Under the pieces are notes generated by a model that saw only the letters and a program-made list of their open reading frames with translations, had not been told where the DNA came from and did not search any database. Position numbers and translations under genes: made by a program. From contig JAEZVA010000097.1 of the NCBI GenBank assembly GCA_023443315.1, positions 1-64,000 on the forward strand: a DNA stretch of 64,000 nucleotides, read 5' to 3'. This document shows positions 27,603-36,443 of this stretch, one piece after another (position 1 is the stretch's first letter; each line of letters opens with the position of its first letter). This stretch comes from Bacillota bacterium (GTDB lineage Bacteria; Bacillota; Clostridia; Oscillospirales; Ruminococcaceae).

Positions 27603-28586
27603 CTATGAGTAAAATCGGCTGCACAGCCATGATGCGACAAGTGGCATCTGCGCGTTTTGCAACAGCATGCGCTGTGCAGTCTGTGTGCTTTCTATCATCC
27701 GCATCGCCTTAGCGCGGGTTATGCCGCCCAAGACCTGCGGCGGCAGCGTTTCACCCGTCAATGTGGTATGTGCGCCGAGCTTTGCGGCTAGGATGTCTCT
27801 GCACAGCAGCATCAAACGGTCAAGCATCTGCACAAATAGTGTTCTGTCCCCCGCCGCCCCTTGCAGTGCAAGCAGCAGTGCGTACTCGTTCTGCGCTGTG
27901 GCATGCAAAACCCCCAGGGCAAGCTTTGCCGGCACCATCGGGTCGTCGTTTAACAGGATTTCCTGCGCCCTGCCGAGGTTTCCCCCGCAGAGCCGCGCCG
28001 CCTCTTCCACACGCTGCCTGTCGATATCGGGATGCAGCGCGAGAAGGTGCTCGATGCACTCTTCGGTGTCGAGGGGTTGTATGCGAATCTCGGTTAGGCG
28101 CGACAGAACCGTATCCAGCAGCGCACCGCGGGATGCTGCGGTCAGGATAAACATCGTGTCTGCGGGGGGCTCTTCAAGCAGCTTCAGTAACGCGTTCTGC
28201 GCCTGAGCCGTCATAGTATCGCAGTTTGCGAGGATAAACACCTTTATCGCCGCCTCGTTGGGCTTTAATAGCGCCTTTCGCCTTAGCTCACGCACGGCCT
28301 CGATGTGAAATGACCTTGCCTTTTCGCCGTCCCCCGAATAGGTTATCACATCGGGGTGGTTTCCCGCAAGTATCTTGCCACAGCTTGCGCAATGCAGGCA
28401 GGGCGCATCCTGCTCACGGCACAGAAACGCCGCCGCCATCAGCCGCGCAAAGGTTTTTTTGCCAAGACCGCGCTCGCCTGTTAACAGGATACCATGCACA
28501 ATACGCCCGCCGTCTATAAAGGCGGCGAGCGTTTGTTTCGCCTGTTGATTTGCATAAAAGCATTCATTCAAGCGCAGCGTGTTCAC
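27603..28586 (-). CDS. holB: DNA polymerase III subunit delta'
   Basis: Clamp-loader subunit delta' (HolB) of the replicative polymerase. The AAA+ Walker A variant GERGLGKKT is at about residues 37-45. A zinc module follows with Cys56, Cys63, Cys66 and Cys69 (CREQDAPCLHCASC), then AQNALLKLLEEPPADTMFIL with the sensor-1 region and TAASRGALLDTVLSR. Length 327. The start is GTG at 28586, overlapping the darA stop by one base (TAGTG), so the two are coupled. Confidence 0.95.
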   Translation of the reverse strand: MNTLRLNECFYANQQAKQTLAAFIDGGRIVHGILLTGERGLGKKTFARLMAAAFLCREQDAPCLHCASCGKILAGNHPDVITYSGDGEKARSFHIEAVRELRRKALLKPNEAAIKVFILANCDTMTAQAQNALLKLLEEPPADTMFILTAASRGALLDTVLSRLTEIRIQPLDTEECIEHLLALHPDIDRQRVEEAARLCGGNLGRAQEILLNDDPMVPAKLALGVLHATAQNEYALLLALQGAAGDRTLFVQMLDRLMLLCRDILAAKLGAHTTLTGETLPPQVLGGITRAKAMRMIESTQTAQRMLLQNAQMPLVASWLCSRFYS

Positions 28587-28909
28587 TAGACCTTTTCAAA
28601 CCTTTCCACATCGGTTACAAAGATGGTCGCGCCTCCTACTGTTACCTCTATGGGGAACGAACTGTACAGTCCCACCCCGTAGGACGTGGAGGACGGCACC
28701 ATCTGCGTACGTTTTTTGCTGTGTTGTGCGACGATGTCGATAACCTGCTCGACCTTGTCATCCTCGGTTCCGATGATGAAGGTGGTGTTGCCCGACATCA
28801 AAAATCCGCCTGTTGTAGCAAGCTTGGTTACGGAAAAGCCCTCCTTGGTCAGCGCCGTGGATACCACAGAGCTGTCGTCGCTGCTAACAATCGCAATAAT
28901 CAGTTTCAT
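28586..28909 (-). CDS. darA: Cyclic-di-AMP receptor DarA (PstA)
   Basis: PII-like cyclic-di-AMP-binding protein, 107 residues, a trimeric signalling protein with unknown output. The start MKLIIAIVSSDDSSVVSTAL, the T-loop side FSVTKLATTGGFLMSGNTTF and the later QHSKKRTQMVPSS are typical of DarA. The ATG at 28909 has GGGAGG nine bases upstream; the longer frame to 29014 is not supported. It is followed by holB and ricT. The dTMP kinase gene often found before darA is absent here. Confidence 0.95.
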   Translation of the reverse strand: MKLIIAIVSSDDSSVVSTALTKEGFSVTKLATTGGFLMSGNTTFIIGTEDDKVEQVIDIVAQHSKKRTQMVPSSTSYGVGLYSSFPIEVTVGGATIFVTDVERFEKV

Positions 28910-29088
28910 CAGCAAGCCCTCCCATTGATAGAATAGATTGAACAGTTGCGGATGCAAAATACTGTTGAAACGCAATAGAAATACCACCACGTTTACATCT
29001 ATATTGTACTCCACCGCTCACCCAATAGCAACCTCTAAATGCAATTTTATCCCTCTTGTGGGCAACACATCATGTCGAGATAAACCGA

Positions 29089-29595
29089 TTATTGCTTTTT
29101 TTCGGCACTCGCAAGCTCAATGTAAAACAATAAGATATCCTCGTAGTCACCGCTCTTTAATAAAAATCCCTTTGGTATACGTCCAAGTCGGTGAAAACCG
29201 AGCTTGTCATACAAGCGGATAGCGGGGGTATTGGTTGCGACTACCGCGTTAAACTGCAAAAGTCGAAAGCCGAGCGACGCCCCAGTTTTGATGCAGTCGC
29301 GCACCAGCTTCTCGCCGATGCCCCTGCCCATGCAGCCCTGCTTAACCGCATACGACGCGTTGGAGATATGCCCACACCGTCCGATATTGTTCGGGTGCAG
29401 GATATACAGCCCCACCACCTCGTCCCCGCTCACCGCAACGGCGGTGTGGGATTGCTGCGCAAAAAATTCTTTGGCGGACGCTTTGGTCAGCGGTTCTATC
29501 TGAGGAAACGCCTGCCCCTCGAGCACCACGGCGTTCCAGATCTCGATCACCTGAGCAAGGTCTTTGTCAAGGTATGCGCGGACTGAGATGTCCAT
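29089..29595 (-). CDS. GNAT family N-acetyltransferase
   Basis: 168-residue N-acetyltransferase. The sequence starts with MDISVRAYLDKDLAQVIEIW, has NASYAVKQGCMGRGIGEKLV as the acetyl-CoA motif A (Q/R-x-x-G-x-G/A variant GCMGRGIGE) and ends with NTPAIRLYDKLGFHRLGRIP, the conserved C-terminal Tyr region. It lies 20 bases after the Orn/Lys/Arg decarboxylase on the same strand, so it is probably co-transcribed. Polyamine or amino-acid acetylation would fit that context, but the substrate is not shown. Confidence 0.9.
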   Translation of the reverse strand: MDISVRAYLDKDLAQVIEIWNAVVLEGQAFPQIEPLTKASAKEFFAQQSHTAVAVSGDEVVGLYILHPNNIGRCGHISNASYAVKQGCMGRGIGEKLVRDCIKTGASLGFRLLQFNAVVATNTPAIRLYDKLGFHRLGRIPKGFLLKSGDYEDILLFYIELASAEKKQ

Positions 29596-29615
29596 CGGTT
29601 ATCGCCTCTTTTTGC

Positions 29616-30971
29616 TTATACTTCGCCTACCGCCCACACCGAATCGATGCCGTAATGAAGCATCTGCCGCTGTGCTTCGGGCGTAATCAGCTCGCCGCAC
29701 AACACCACGGGCACACCCGGCGGGCAGCTGCTTTGGTTGCGTGCCGCAATGCGTCCTGCTGCTTTGGCAAGTGGCACACACTCTCTTTTAGAAAACATTG
29801 CCTTGTGGGGGGAAATCGCCTGCACTGGCTGCACTGGCTTGGGCACTGACGGCACCCTACTGTCGCAGGGCACAATGCCTGTAATAGCAGCACGCAGACG
29901 CTCAAAGTCCCGCTCGGTATTGGCGGGTGAGGGCAGCAGCACCACCGTGTTCTCCCCCGCGTACTCGGGCTCGATGCAGTAACGGGCAAGGTGGTTTACC
30001 AGCTGCGCACCCGTGTAGCCTAGATCACAGGCGCACAGGCAAAGGCGGGTATCGTCCCGCAAGGCGCCGTTTGAGAATATCGGTGTAAACCCATGCGAAA
30101 GGGCGAGTTGCTCCAAGGCTTGTATCTGTCGGCGGAGTGCTGAGAACTCGGCCTCGGCGTCCGATTCGAGATACGCGATACAGGTATCGAGCGAGAGCAT
30201 CGTAAGGTAACTTGGGCTGGTGGAGCCAAACAGCGACATCTCTTCCTTTGCGCCGGAAACAAACCGCTGGTCGGCGATATGCAAAAACGCGCCGCCCGTA
30301 ATCACGGGCAGTGTTTTATGCGCACTCTGCGCGCACAGGGCGGCTCCCTCGGCGATGGGGTCGGGCAGTGCGGACGCTTTTAGGTGCGCACCGTGCGCCG
30401 AGTCTACAATGAGCGGCACACCATAGCGCCCGCAGATTTTAGCGATGCCCGCAATGTCGGCAAGTACGCCGAAATAGCTGGGGGATGTGATGTATACGGC
30501 GGCAACGTCCTCGGCACCCGCTAGTGCGTCCTCTATCTGCCGCGGTGTAACGGGAAGCACCACGCCCGTTTTCTCGTTTATATCGGGATAGACCCAACGC
30601 GGGTCAAAGTCCAGCAGCGCAACGGCGTTTGCCGCCGCAACGTGCGCGCCGCGGGCAATAATAAGCGTTCTTCCCCGCCCGCGCACAAGCGCGAGCATGG
30701 TCTGAATACAAAGGGTGGAGCCATGTGTGCTGATTATGCTGCGTTTTGCGCCGTAATAAGCAGCAATGCGCTGTTCGCAGCGCAGTATCGCGTCGTTTGC
30801 ATGGTACAGGCTGTCGGTTCCGTCCACCTCGGTAAAATCGTATTGCAATACCTCGCCGAACAGCCCCGTGCGGTCGCAGCCCTTATGACCGGGCATATGA
30901 AAGCGGGAAAAGTCTTTGTTAATTACATCATTCAGTGCGGTATACAGCGGCGTATCGAAGGGTTTCTTCAT
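29616..30971 (-). CDS. Orn/Lys/Arg decarboxylase family protein
   Basis: Fold-type-I PLP enzyme of the ornithine/lysine/arginine decarboxylase family, 451 residues, the short form common in Bacillota (speA/cad-like). Seen: FSRFHMPGHKGCDRTGLFGE, VDGTDSLYHANDAI, the Schiff-base side SVDSAHGAHLKAS-like segment (PLIVDSAHGAHL), and the PLP lysine in CAQSAHKTLPVITGGAFLH. The specific substrate cannot be read from the sequence. Its start overlaps the stop of the FemX-like gene as ATGA. Placement before darA-holB is common in Clostridia. Confidence 0.94.
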   Translation of the reverse strand: MKKPFDTPLYTALNDVINKDFSRFHMPGHKGCDRTGLFGEVLQYDFTEVDGTDSLYHANDAILRCEQRIAAYYGAKRSIISTHGSTLCIQTMLALVRGRGRTLIIARGAHVAAANAVALLDFDPRWVYPDINEKTGVVLPVTPRQIEDALAGAEDVAAVYITSPSYFGVLADIAGIAKICGRYGVPLIVDSAHGAHLKASALPDPIAEGAALCAQSAHKTLPVITGGAFLHIADQRFVSGAKEEMSLFGSTSPSYLTMLSLDTCIAYLESDAEAEFSALRRQIQALEQLALSHGFTPIFSNGALRDDTRLCLCACDLGYTGAQLVNHLARYCIEPEYAGENTVVLLPSPANTERDFERLRAAITGIVPCDSRVPSVPKPVQPVQAISPHKAMFSKRECVPLAKAAGRIAARNQSSCPPGVPVVLCGELITPEAQRQMLHYGIDSVWAVGEV

Positions 30972-32032
30972 TGCCGCTCACCATTTTTAAACCGCTTCTT
31001 CGCTTTGGCAAGACGTTCTCTGGTGTCGATGCCGAGGTTAATCAGGGTGTTGGTCAGCGGCTTAAATAGGATGTTAAATTCGCCCGCAAGCTCAATAAGC
31101 TCACCGTTAAAGCCGCGTTTAAAACGATACAGCCCGTACAGCGGGTTGCTTTCGTCAAGCACGCCCGATACGCCCTGAAAATCGTAAACCGAGCTGCCGC
31201 CCTCCACTGCCCATTTGATCATCTCCCACTGGACGAGATAGTTTGGCATCACGTTGCGAAAGACGTTATCCGACGCGCCGTATACGTAGCAGGTTTTGCC
31301 CGCGAACTGGGTGGAGATCGCCCCCGCTATCGCTTGTCCCTGATAAAAGCCCATGTACAATCGGCAGTCATCCCCCAGCGCGTCGAGCATCCGCTCAAAG
31401 TAAGACTTCGGGCGGGTATTAAAGCCGTCGCGTTCGCCGGTGGTTTTATAGATGCGCACAAAATCATCGAGCATCTCTTTGCCGCAGATGCGAACCTCTA
31501 CCCCGTGCTTAAGGGCGACGCGAACATTGTAGCGCGTCTTTTGAGTAAGCGCCGCAAACAGCTCGTCCTCAGTTCGGTTTTCGGTGTTCAGCCGGTAGTT
31601 AAAACGCGGCTGGATGGTCTCAAAGTTATCGCCGCCCTTGGTATAGCGATACCCTAGGCTTTGGGCAAGCCCGATAAACTCGATATCCGAGGCAAGTACG
31701 TCAGGGTCCATGACAAACTGGTAAGCGCGGTGCTTTTTTGCAAGCGCATGCACGCCCTCGGTTAAATCCGACAACGCTTCTGTGTCGGTAAAGTCGCATA
31801 CTGGTCCACGTGGGGCGTATAGAAAGGCCGAACCAATGACGGGCGCGCGCTGGATAAGCACCATCATTGCGCCGCGCACCGTGCCGTCGCTGCCACGGGA
31901 CAATACGCCGTCATAGCCCCAGTTGTTCTTCACCTTCGGCCATGCCAGCGACTGCATAAAGCTGCCGTTTTTATGGGTGCGGACGAATTGTTCAAACTCC
32001 GCCTCTGTTTCTTTTTTAAGTAGTTCCATCAT
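30968..32032 (-). CDS. FemAB/FemX-type peptidoglycan bridge formation protein
   Basis: GNAT-fold FemXAB-family transferase that attaches amino acids from aminoacyl-tRNA to the lipid II stem peptide. Visible: GSFMQSLAWPKVKNNWGYDG at the start, LTQKTRYNVRVALKHGVEVR as the coiled/tRNA-contact region, and QGQAIAGAISTQFAGKTCYV followed by YGASDNVFRNVMPNYLVQWE. Length 354. The ATG at 32032 has GAAAGG ten bases upstream. It heads an operon with the Orn/Lys/Arg decarboxylase (4-base overlap) and a GNAT. A promoter and a leader hairpin are visible upstream. Confidence 0.92.
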   Translation of the reverse strand: MMELLKKETEAEFEQFVRTHKNGSFMQSLAWPKVKNNWGYDGVLSRGSDGTVRGAMMVLIQRAPVIGSAFLYAPRGPVCDFTDTEALSDLTEGVHALAKKHRAYQFVMDPDVLASDIEFIGLAQSLGYRYTKGGDNFETIQPRFNYRLNTENRTEDELFAALTQKTRYNVRVALKHGVEVRICGKEMLDDFVRIYKTTGERDGFNTRPKSYFERMLDALGDDCRLYMGFYQGQAIAGAISTQFAGKTCYVYGASDNVFRNVMPNYLVQWEMIKWAVEGGSSVYDFQGVSGVLDESNPLYGLYRFKRGFNGELIELAGEFNILFKPLTNTLINLGIDTRERLAKAKKRFKNGERQ

Positions 32033-32122
32033 GAAGACCACGCCTTTCTGTCGTTGCTTGACCCTTGCATTATCAAAGTAACCCGATTATGGATATAGTA
32101 TGGTTTGTATAAGGATGTCGTA

Positions 32123-32153
32123 TGCCAAAAGGGGCAGAACGCCCTTTGCATTC
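32123..32153 (-). terminator. Candidate leader hairpin before the FemX-like gene
   Basis: In the roughly 200-nt leader the minus strand reads AAAGGGC-GTTCT-GCCCCTTTT with flanking complementary TGC/GCA. It looks like a weak intrinsic terminator and could act as an attenuator. No T-box consensus was found. Confidence 0.35.
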
Positions 32154-32241
32154 GCATATTGGCATAGTCTCTGCTCCGTTTTTACTGCAACTGAATTTCG
32201 CCTACTAAGAATGGGTGATAGCTTTAACCCCATTTCATAAA

Positions 32242-32271
32242 ATTATATCACCAGCTCCGTCTGGGTGTCAA
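32242..32271 (-). promoter_or_regulatory. Sigma-A type promoter for the FemX operon
   Basis: Minus strand TTGACA (32266-32271) and TATAAT (32242-32247) separated by 18 bases, both perfect hexamers, about 210 bases upstream of the FemX-like start. Confidence 0.8.
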
Positions 32272-32335
32272 ACAGCATAGCCGCAAATCGGCTGAGATCA
32301 TACATAGATTGGTTGATTAAGTAGGCTTGCGCAAA

Positions 32336-32372
32336 AAAGCGAGGGCTGCCCATGTCGGACAGCCCTCGCTTT
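32336..32372 (-). terminator. Terminator after the ABC permease
   Basis: 13-bp perfect stem (32336-32348 with 32360-32372), followed on the minus strand by six T residues, 16 bases past the permease stop. Confidence 0.92.
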
Positions 32373-32387
32373 GATTTAATCTTGCCC

Positions 32388-33131
32388 CTATTCCCAGCGA
32401 AAGAAACGCACTGAGGCGACAATGCACAGCAGCGCAATCACCCCCATGATTATCAGAGGGACAACGGCATTTTCTACAGGCAGTCCGAGGGAGGTCGCCT
32501 TGAGCAGCTTAATCCCCTGTGTCAGTGGCATAACATCCGAGATGCGCTGGAACACAGGCGGCAGAACCTCGTACGGCAACGTCGCCCCCGAAAACAAGAG
32601 CATGGGAAAATAAAAGATGGTACACAGTAGGTTTGACACCTTGATGTTCGGCGAAACACCGCCAATCAAAAGCCCGATGCTGTAAATGGATACAAGCACC
32701 AGCAAAAACGAGCCGATAAACGCAAGCATAGAGCCCTGCAGGCGAAAGCCGAAAAAGACCACGCTGGTTACATAAACAAGGATAGCAGAAACCACCGACT
32801 GCAAAAAGTGTGCGGTGACCTGAACAAACAGAATCATTGACGGGCTTACGGGCGTGACCCGAAACCGCTTGAGTATCTTTTTGTGCCGATAGTCGGCAAT
32901 TACAAGGGGCAGACCCATTACGCCCGACGCGCAGATGCCGATTGTTGCAAGCGCGCCGAACGACTGCGCAAAAAAGGAGTAGGATGCGCCTTCAAAGGCA
33001 GGCTGACTGCCAAAGATGATTCCGATGATTACCGTAACAACCACCGGCATGATTTGGGCAAAGATAACCATATCCATGCCGCGCAAAGAGAGCTTTAACT
33101 CGGTTTTAAGCATGGTTTTAAACGCTTTCAT
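32388..33131 (-). CDS. ABC-2 type exporter permease
   Basis: Permease subunit of an ABC-2 exporter, 247 residues with about six membrane helices. The ABC-2 hallmark is the conserved segment IGLLIGGVSPNIKVSNLLCT followed by FYFPMLLFSGATLPYEVLPP and the helical end VPLIIMGVIALLCIVASVRF. The start at 33131 overlaps the upstream ATPase gene by 14 bases (GTG at 33134 possible). It forms a drug/peptide-type exporter with the ATPase. The substrate is unknown; the neighbouring tandem-MerR regulator suggests an inducible efflux function. Confidence 0.9.
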   Translation of the reverse strand: MKAFKTMLKTELKLSLRGMDMVIFAQIMPVVVTVIIGIIFGSQPAFEGASYSFFAQSFGALATIGICASGVMGLPLVIADYRHKKILKRFRVTPVSPSMILFVQVTAHFLQSVVSAILVYVTSVVFFGFRLQGSMLAFIGSFLLVLVSIYSIGLLIGGVSPNIKVSNLLCTIFYFPMLLFSGATLPYEVLPPVFQRISDVMPLTQGIKLLKATSLGLPVENAVVPLIIMGVIALLCIVASVRFFRWE

Positions 33132-33855
33132 CACAAAGTACCTCCTCGTCGTCGGTATACCAAAGGTATGCGTCCTCTAGCTTCTCGTGCGGGCTGTTTT
33201 GAACCGCCTCCTGCACCGTGCCCTGAAAGATGATAGCACCCTGCTTTAAGATGCAGATACTGTCGCACAACACCTCTACCTCGTCCATGTAATGAGAGGT
33301 GAGCACGATGGTCATGCCGTTTTCTTTGAGCGTGCGCAGATGCGACCAAACCTCCCTGCGTGCTTTGGCGTCAAGCCCTGTGGTCAGCTCGTCCAAAAAG
33401 ACCACCTCGGGACTTGGGATGAGCGCGAGCACGATGTACAGCCGCTGACGCTGACCACCAGAAAGCTCGGCGACAAAGCTCTTGCTTTTCTCCGCAAGAC
33501 CAAACCGGCTGACCAGGGTTTGCCAGCTTTCCGGCTCTTTGTAGAGCGACGCTGTCATCTCGCACAGCTCGGCTACGGTAATCTTCTCCTGATAGCTCGA
33601 CTCCTGAAACTGTACCCCGACCTGTTCAAACAACCGCTTTCGATTCTTGCTTGGGTCAAGCCCGAGTACGCGAACAAGCCCTTCGTCCTGCCTTTTTGTG
33701 CCTAAGACGCACTCGATGGTCGTGCTTTTCCCTGCACCGTTGGCGCCCAAAAGTCCGAACACCTGTCCCCTTTTCACCGAGAAGCTCACGTTTTGTACCG
33801 CCACCTGCGCTCCGTACGATTTTTTCAGGTTTTCTACCTGAACTGCATAGTCCAT
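33118..33855 (-). CDS. ABC transporter ATP-binding protein
   Basis: 245-residue ATPase of an ABC-2 exporter. The Walker A loop is GLLGANGAGKSTTIECVLG, the signature LSGGQRQRLYIVLAL, and the Walker B VVFLDELTTGLDAKARREVW; the switch histidine follows in VLTSHYMDEVEVLC. The start at 33855 has TAAGGAGGG eight bases upstream. It overlaps the permease gene by 14 bases. Between it and the upstream regulator lies a 10-bp palindrome that doubles as a terminator. Confidence 0.95.
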   Translation of the reverse strand: MDYAVQVENLKKSYGAQVAVQNVSFSVKRGQVFGLLGANGAGKSTTIECVLGTKRQDEGLVRVLGLDPSKNRKRLFEQVGVQFQESSYQEKITVAELCEMTASLYKEPESWQTLVSRFGLAEKSKSFVAELSGGQRQRLYIVLALIPSPEVVFLDELTTGLDAKARREVWSHLRTLKENGMTIVLTSHYMDEVEVLCDSICILKQGAIIFQGTVQEAVQNSPHEKLEDAYLWYTDDEEVLCDESV

Positions 33856-33887
33856 TTGATGCCCTCCTTACAATAATGTATAAAAAA

Positions 33888-33917
33888 TATATCACCAAAC
33901 AAAAGTCTGGTGATATA
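33888..33917 (-). terminator. Palindrome and terminator between MerR-type gene and ABC exporter
   Basis: 10-bp inverted repeat TATATCACCA/TGGTGATATA (33888-33897 and 33908-33917) with a 10-nt loop. On the minus strand it is followed by ATTTTTTAT, as in an intrinsic terminator, yet it lies only about 33 bases before the ATPase start, where the exporter's promoter or operator should be. Confidence 0.65.
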
Positions 33918-33934
33918 GTGGAGGGTTTTAATTT

Positions 33935-34717
33935 TTACAAATTTTTGAGTATCTGCAACTGCTTTAATATTTGATGGATGTCCTCCTCCAAATTAGAGAG
34001 CGAGGTGATAAGACGGTCACACACCCATATGATGTCCTCCGTCTCCTGCGGTGTGTCCAGTATCTCACGCAGGTCAATACCAGAACGGTTATGAAACGCG
34101 GTAAGCATACGCAATATTGATGACAATGAATATTGCGCGGAACGAAGGGTGCGAATGATCTTAAGTGTGTTGATGTCATCCCAGTCGTACACCCGGTATC
34201 CGTTCTTCCTGCGTTTTGCGGTCAAAAGACCGTTCATCTCCCAGTTGCGCAGCGTATCAATGGTAATGCCCAGCAGATCGGCGGTTTGCTTGCGGGTGAG
34301 ACTTGCCTTTTGATTCGTTGTCTGTTTGCCCAGTAGCAGACCCTGAGTTATCTCAAGTGCTTCTTCCGCGGTACGCTGCTCTACCTTCACACAGGAGAGG
34401 TACTCGTGGCATTGCTCGATTGCCCCGTCGTATTCACCTGCGGCGGATAGCTTAATGATATGGATAGCGCGTTTACGCAGGCCGTTTTGTATTACTTGTG
34501 CCCGTAGCGCGATGCGCGCAAGGTGAATCTGCTGCACATGCACATCGGTAAACACGCGGTAGCCGTTTTGCGCTCGAATGGGTTTGGGAATGAGCCCGCA
34601 CGCCTCGTACAAACGAACGGTATTGGGGTGTATTCCCGTAAGCGCTGCGACCTGCGCGGTTTGATACGTCTTTGTCGCGCTATTATCAGGCAAGGAGCCT
34701 TTTATATCGATGCACAT
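33935..34717 (-). CDS. Transcriptional regulator with two MerR-type HTH domains
   Basis: 260-residue regulator carrying two MerR-like winged-helix domains. The first (about residues 17-70) has YQTAQVAALTGIHPNTVRLY and NGYRVFTDVHVQQI; the second (about 140-200) has TRKQTADLLGITIDTLRNWE and NGYRVYDWDDINTLKIIR. A helical stretch follows each, including a C-terminal coiled-coil (LITSLSNLEEDIHQILKQLQ). No cysteine metal site is evident. The ATG at 34717 has GAGGGA upstream. It is transcribed toward the ABC exporter and probably controls it. Confidence 0.85.
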   Translation of the reverse strand: MCIDIKGSLPDNSATKTYQTAQVAALTGIHPNTVRLYEACGLIPKPIRAQNGYRVFTDVHVQQIHLARIALRAQVIQNGLRKRAIHIIKLSAAGEYDGAIEQCHEYLSCVKVEQRTAEEALEITQGLLLGKQTTNQKASLTRKQTADLLGITIDTLRNWEMNGLLTAKRRKNGYRVYDWDDINTLKIIRTLRSAQYSLSSILRMLTAFHNRSGIDLREILDTPQETEDIIWVCDRLITSLSNLEEDIHQILKQLQILKNL

Positions 34718-34883
34718 AAATCTTCCCTCGTATAATGCCGCCTTCCATTGAGCTTTGGGGTTCAACCCCACCACCGTCAGTATCCGCATGCACAACCGTG
34801 CTGCCTGCCATGATAGCATTGACTGTTCCACCCGTTGTCACAGAATCTTCTCGGGCTGATGTTTATGTTGTATTGATTTATAT

Positions 34884-36332
34884 CTATATTCCAGTTTGTT
34901 TTTGCTTGTTGCGGTTAAAGAGCACCCCAACCCCCATAAAGGCGGCAAACAGGATTAGGTAGAACAGGATAGGAAGCGAAAACTGCCCCTGCGCCTTGGC
35001 TTCAAGGTACGGCACAACGCCATGAGAGAACACAGCAGATACAACCATAAACACACACCCGCATACGGCAAGAGCAGGAACAACAAAACGCTTAACGGGG
35101 CTAGTGTCCTTTGCCTTAACCATGAACAGAATCAGGATGGGGATGTACATGGAATACGCGCTGACGATGGGCAGCTCTGAGCTGTCAAAATTAAAAAACC
35201 CAAACCAACCGGTGGAAAGGTTTGCGCCGTAGAAGAACAAAAACCAAAACACAGAAAGCATTAAACCAATCACCGCGGAGTTTGCGGGCATATTGGTTGT
35301 GGGGTCGAGCTGATTAAACATCTCCGGCTTGGGCCCCTGCCTTCTGGCAGAAAGGAAGTACAGCCCGCGGGTACACCCGAGCATCAAGCCGTTGAGCGTG
35401 CCGAGGCAGGATATCGTGATGAACAAGAACAACACGGTGCCGACCACGGGCCCAAAGATGTTGATAAACGGCGAGGTCGCGTTTTGAACAAGCTCTTCGG
35501 TGGTGGCTCCACCCGCTAGTCCGATGTAGTACAGAACATAGACGGTTATGACGATGATTGCGCCGAACACCAGCGCAAGGGGCAGGTTTTTCTTCGAGTT
35601 CTTTAGCTCAGCGTTAATGGAGGTTGCAACAATCCAGCCGTCATACGCAAACGCGACCGCGACCACCGCCCCAAACAACGGGCTTACCCGTACAACGCTT
35701 TCCACCGACTCCGCCGCGACTTTTGTAAAATTTTCCACCGTGATGCCGTTCATCAGCCCGTATATGGTGCCGACCACCGCCATCAAAACAAGTGGGATGA
35801 GCTTTATCACCGTTGCGCTGACCTGAAACTTTCCGGCGAGCCTTGGCGCAAGGGTATTGAGCGTGTAGCTTGCAATAAGGTAAAACGCCGCAATCACCAT
35901 ACATTCGGGTCCTATGACTGCGCCACCCTCTGAAACAGGCACAAGCAGAGCAAAACCCGGATTGACCGAGGTGAGAAACACGACGGTAAACCGCGCCGAG
36001 ACCCACGCCAAAACGCCTGCAAGGGACGGGTAATAGATGGTGCACAAAAACCATCCAAGCAGGTACGCGTAGCCGGTGCCGCAGGTCGCCTCCGCATAAT
36101 CTACCGCACCATTGGCTTTTTCGTACCGCCCAGCCATTACCGCAAACGCAAGCGAGCAGCTTAGCATGATGACGCCGCCAATGAGCCACGCGAGGATTCC
36201 CATCGGCATATCCCCGCCCGTTGCCTGTAACACCTTTTCGGATTTAAAGAATACTCCGCTGCCAATAACAATACCCACCACCATTGCGATGGCGGTAAAT
36301 AGACCGTACTTTCTTTTCAAATGATCCGACAT
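34884..36332 (-). CDS. APC family amino-acid permease
   Basis: Integral membrane transporter, 482 residues with about 12 helices. The start MSDHLKRKYGLFTAIAMVVG with GIVIGSGVFFKSEKVLQATG is the APC helix-1 motif (GSGVF) near residues 20-30. LAGGATTEELVQNATSPFIN and SCLGTLNGLMLGCTRGLYFL are typical of the LAT/AAT-type antiporters. The substrate cannot be read reliably. Upstream on the same strand lie a terminator-like attenuator and a weak promoter, suggesting transcription attenuation. Confidence 0.9.
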   Translation of the reverse strand: MSDHLKRKYGLFTAIAMVVGIVIGSGVFFKSEKVLQATGGDMPMGILAWLIGGVIMLSCSLAFAVMAGRYEKANGAVDYAEATCGTGYAYLLGWFLCTIYYPSLAGVLAWVSARFTVVFLTSVNPGFALLVPVSEGGAVIGPECMVIAAFYLIASYTLNTLAPRLAGKFQVSATVIKLIPLVLMAVVGTIYGLMNGITVENFTKVAAESVESVVRVSPLFGAVVAVAFAYDGWIVATSINAELKNSKKNLPLALVFGAIIVITVYVLYYIGLAGGATTEELVQNATSPFINIFGPVVGTVLFLFITISCLGTLNGLMLGCTRGLYFLSARRQGPKPEMFNQLDPTTNMPANSAVIGLMLSVFWFLFFYGANLSTGWFGFFNFDSSELPIVSAYSMYIPILILFMVKAKDTSPVKRFVVPALAVCGCVFMVVSAVFSHGVVPYLEAKAQGQFSLPILFYLILFAAFMGVGVLFNRNKQKQTGI

Positions 36333-36388
36333 ATCCCTGTTCCTCTTTTCCTCATATTGTGTCGCTTGGGCAGATGAATTTGAAAAAC

Positions 36389-36434
36389 AAAAGCCCGACC
36401 GAACGCTTGATGAAGGCTGTCAGTGCGGACTTTT
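36389..36434 (-). terminator. Leader attenuator hairpin before the APC permease
   Basis: Minus-strand stem AAAAGTCCG/CGGGCTTTT with further pairing ACTGA/TCGGT inside, followed by a T-rich stretch, about 55 bases upstream of the permease start. Position in the leader suggests conditional termination. Confidence 0.55.
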
Positions 36435-36443
36435 TCTAGGTAT

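Noticed and set aside
32033..32240. T-box riboswitch in the FemX leader
   Set aside because: FemX uses aminoacyl-tRNA, so a T-box was sought, but the AGGGTGG-type T-box sequence is absent.
34735..34883. Coding-like Gly/Val-rich translation on the minus strand (VNAIMAGSTVVHADTDGGG) upstream of the MerR-type gene
   Set aside because: Too short, no start site and no recognisable family; could be a remnant but not supported.
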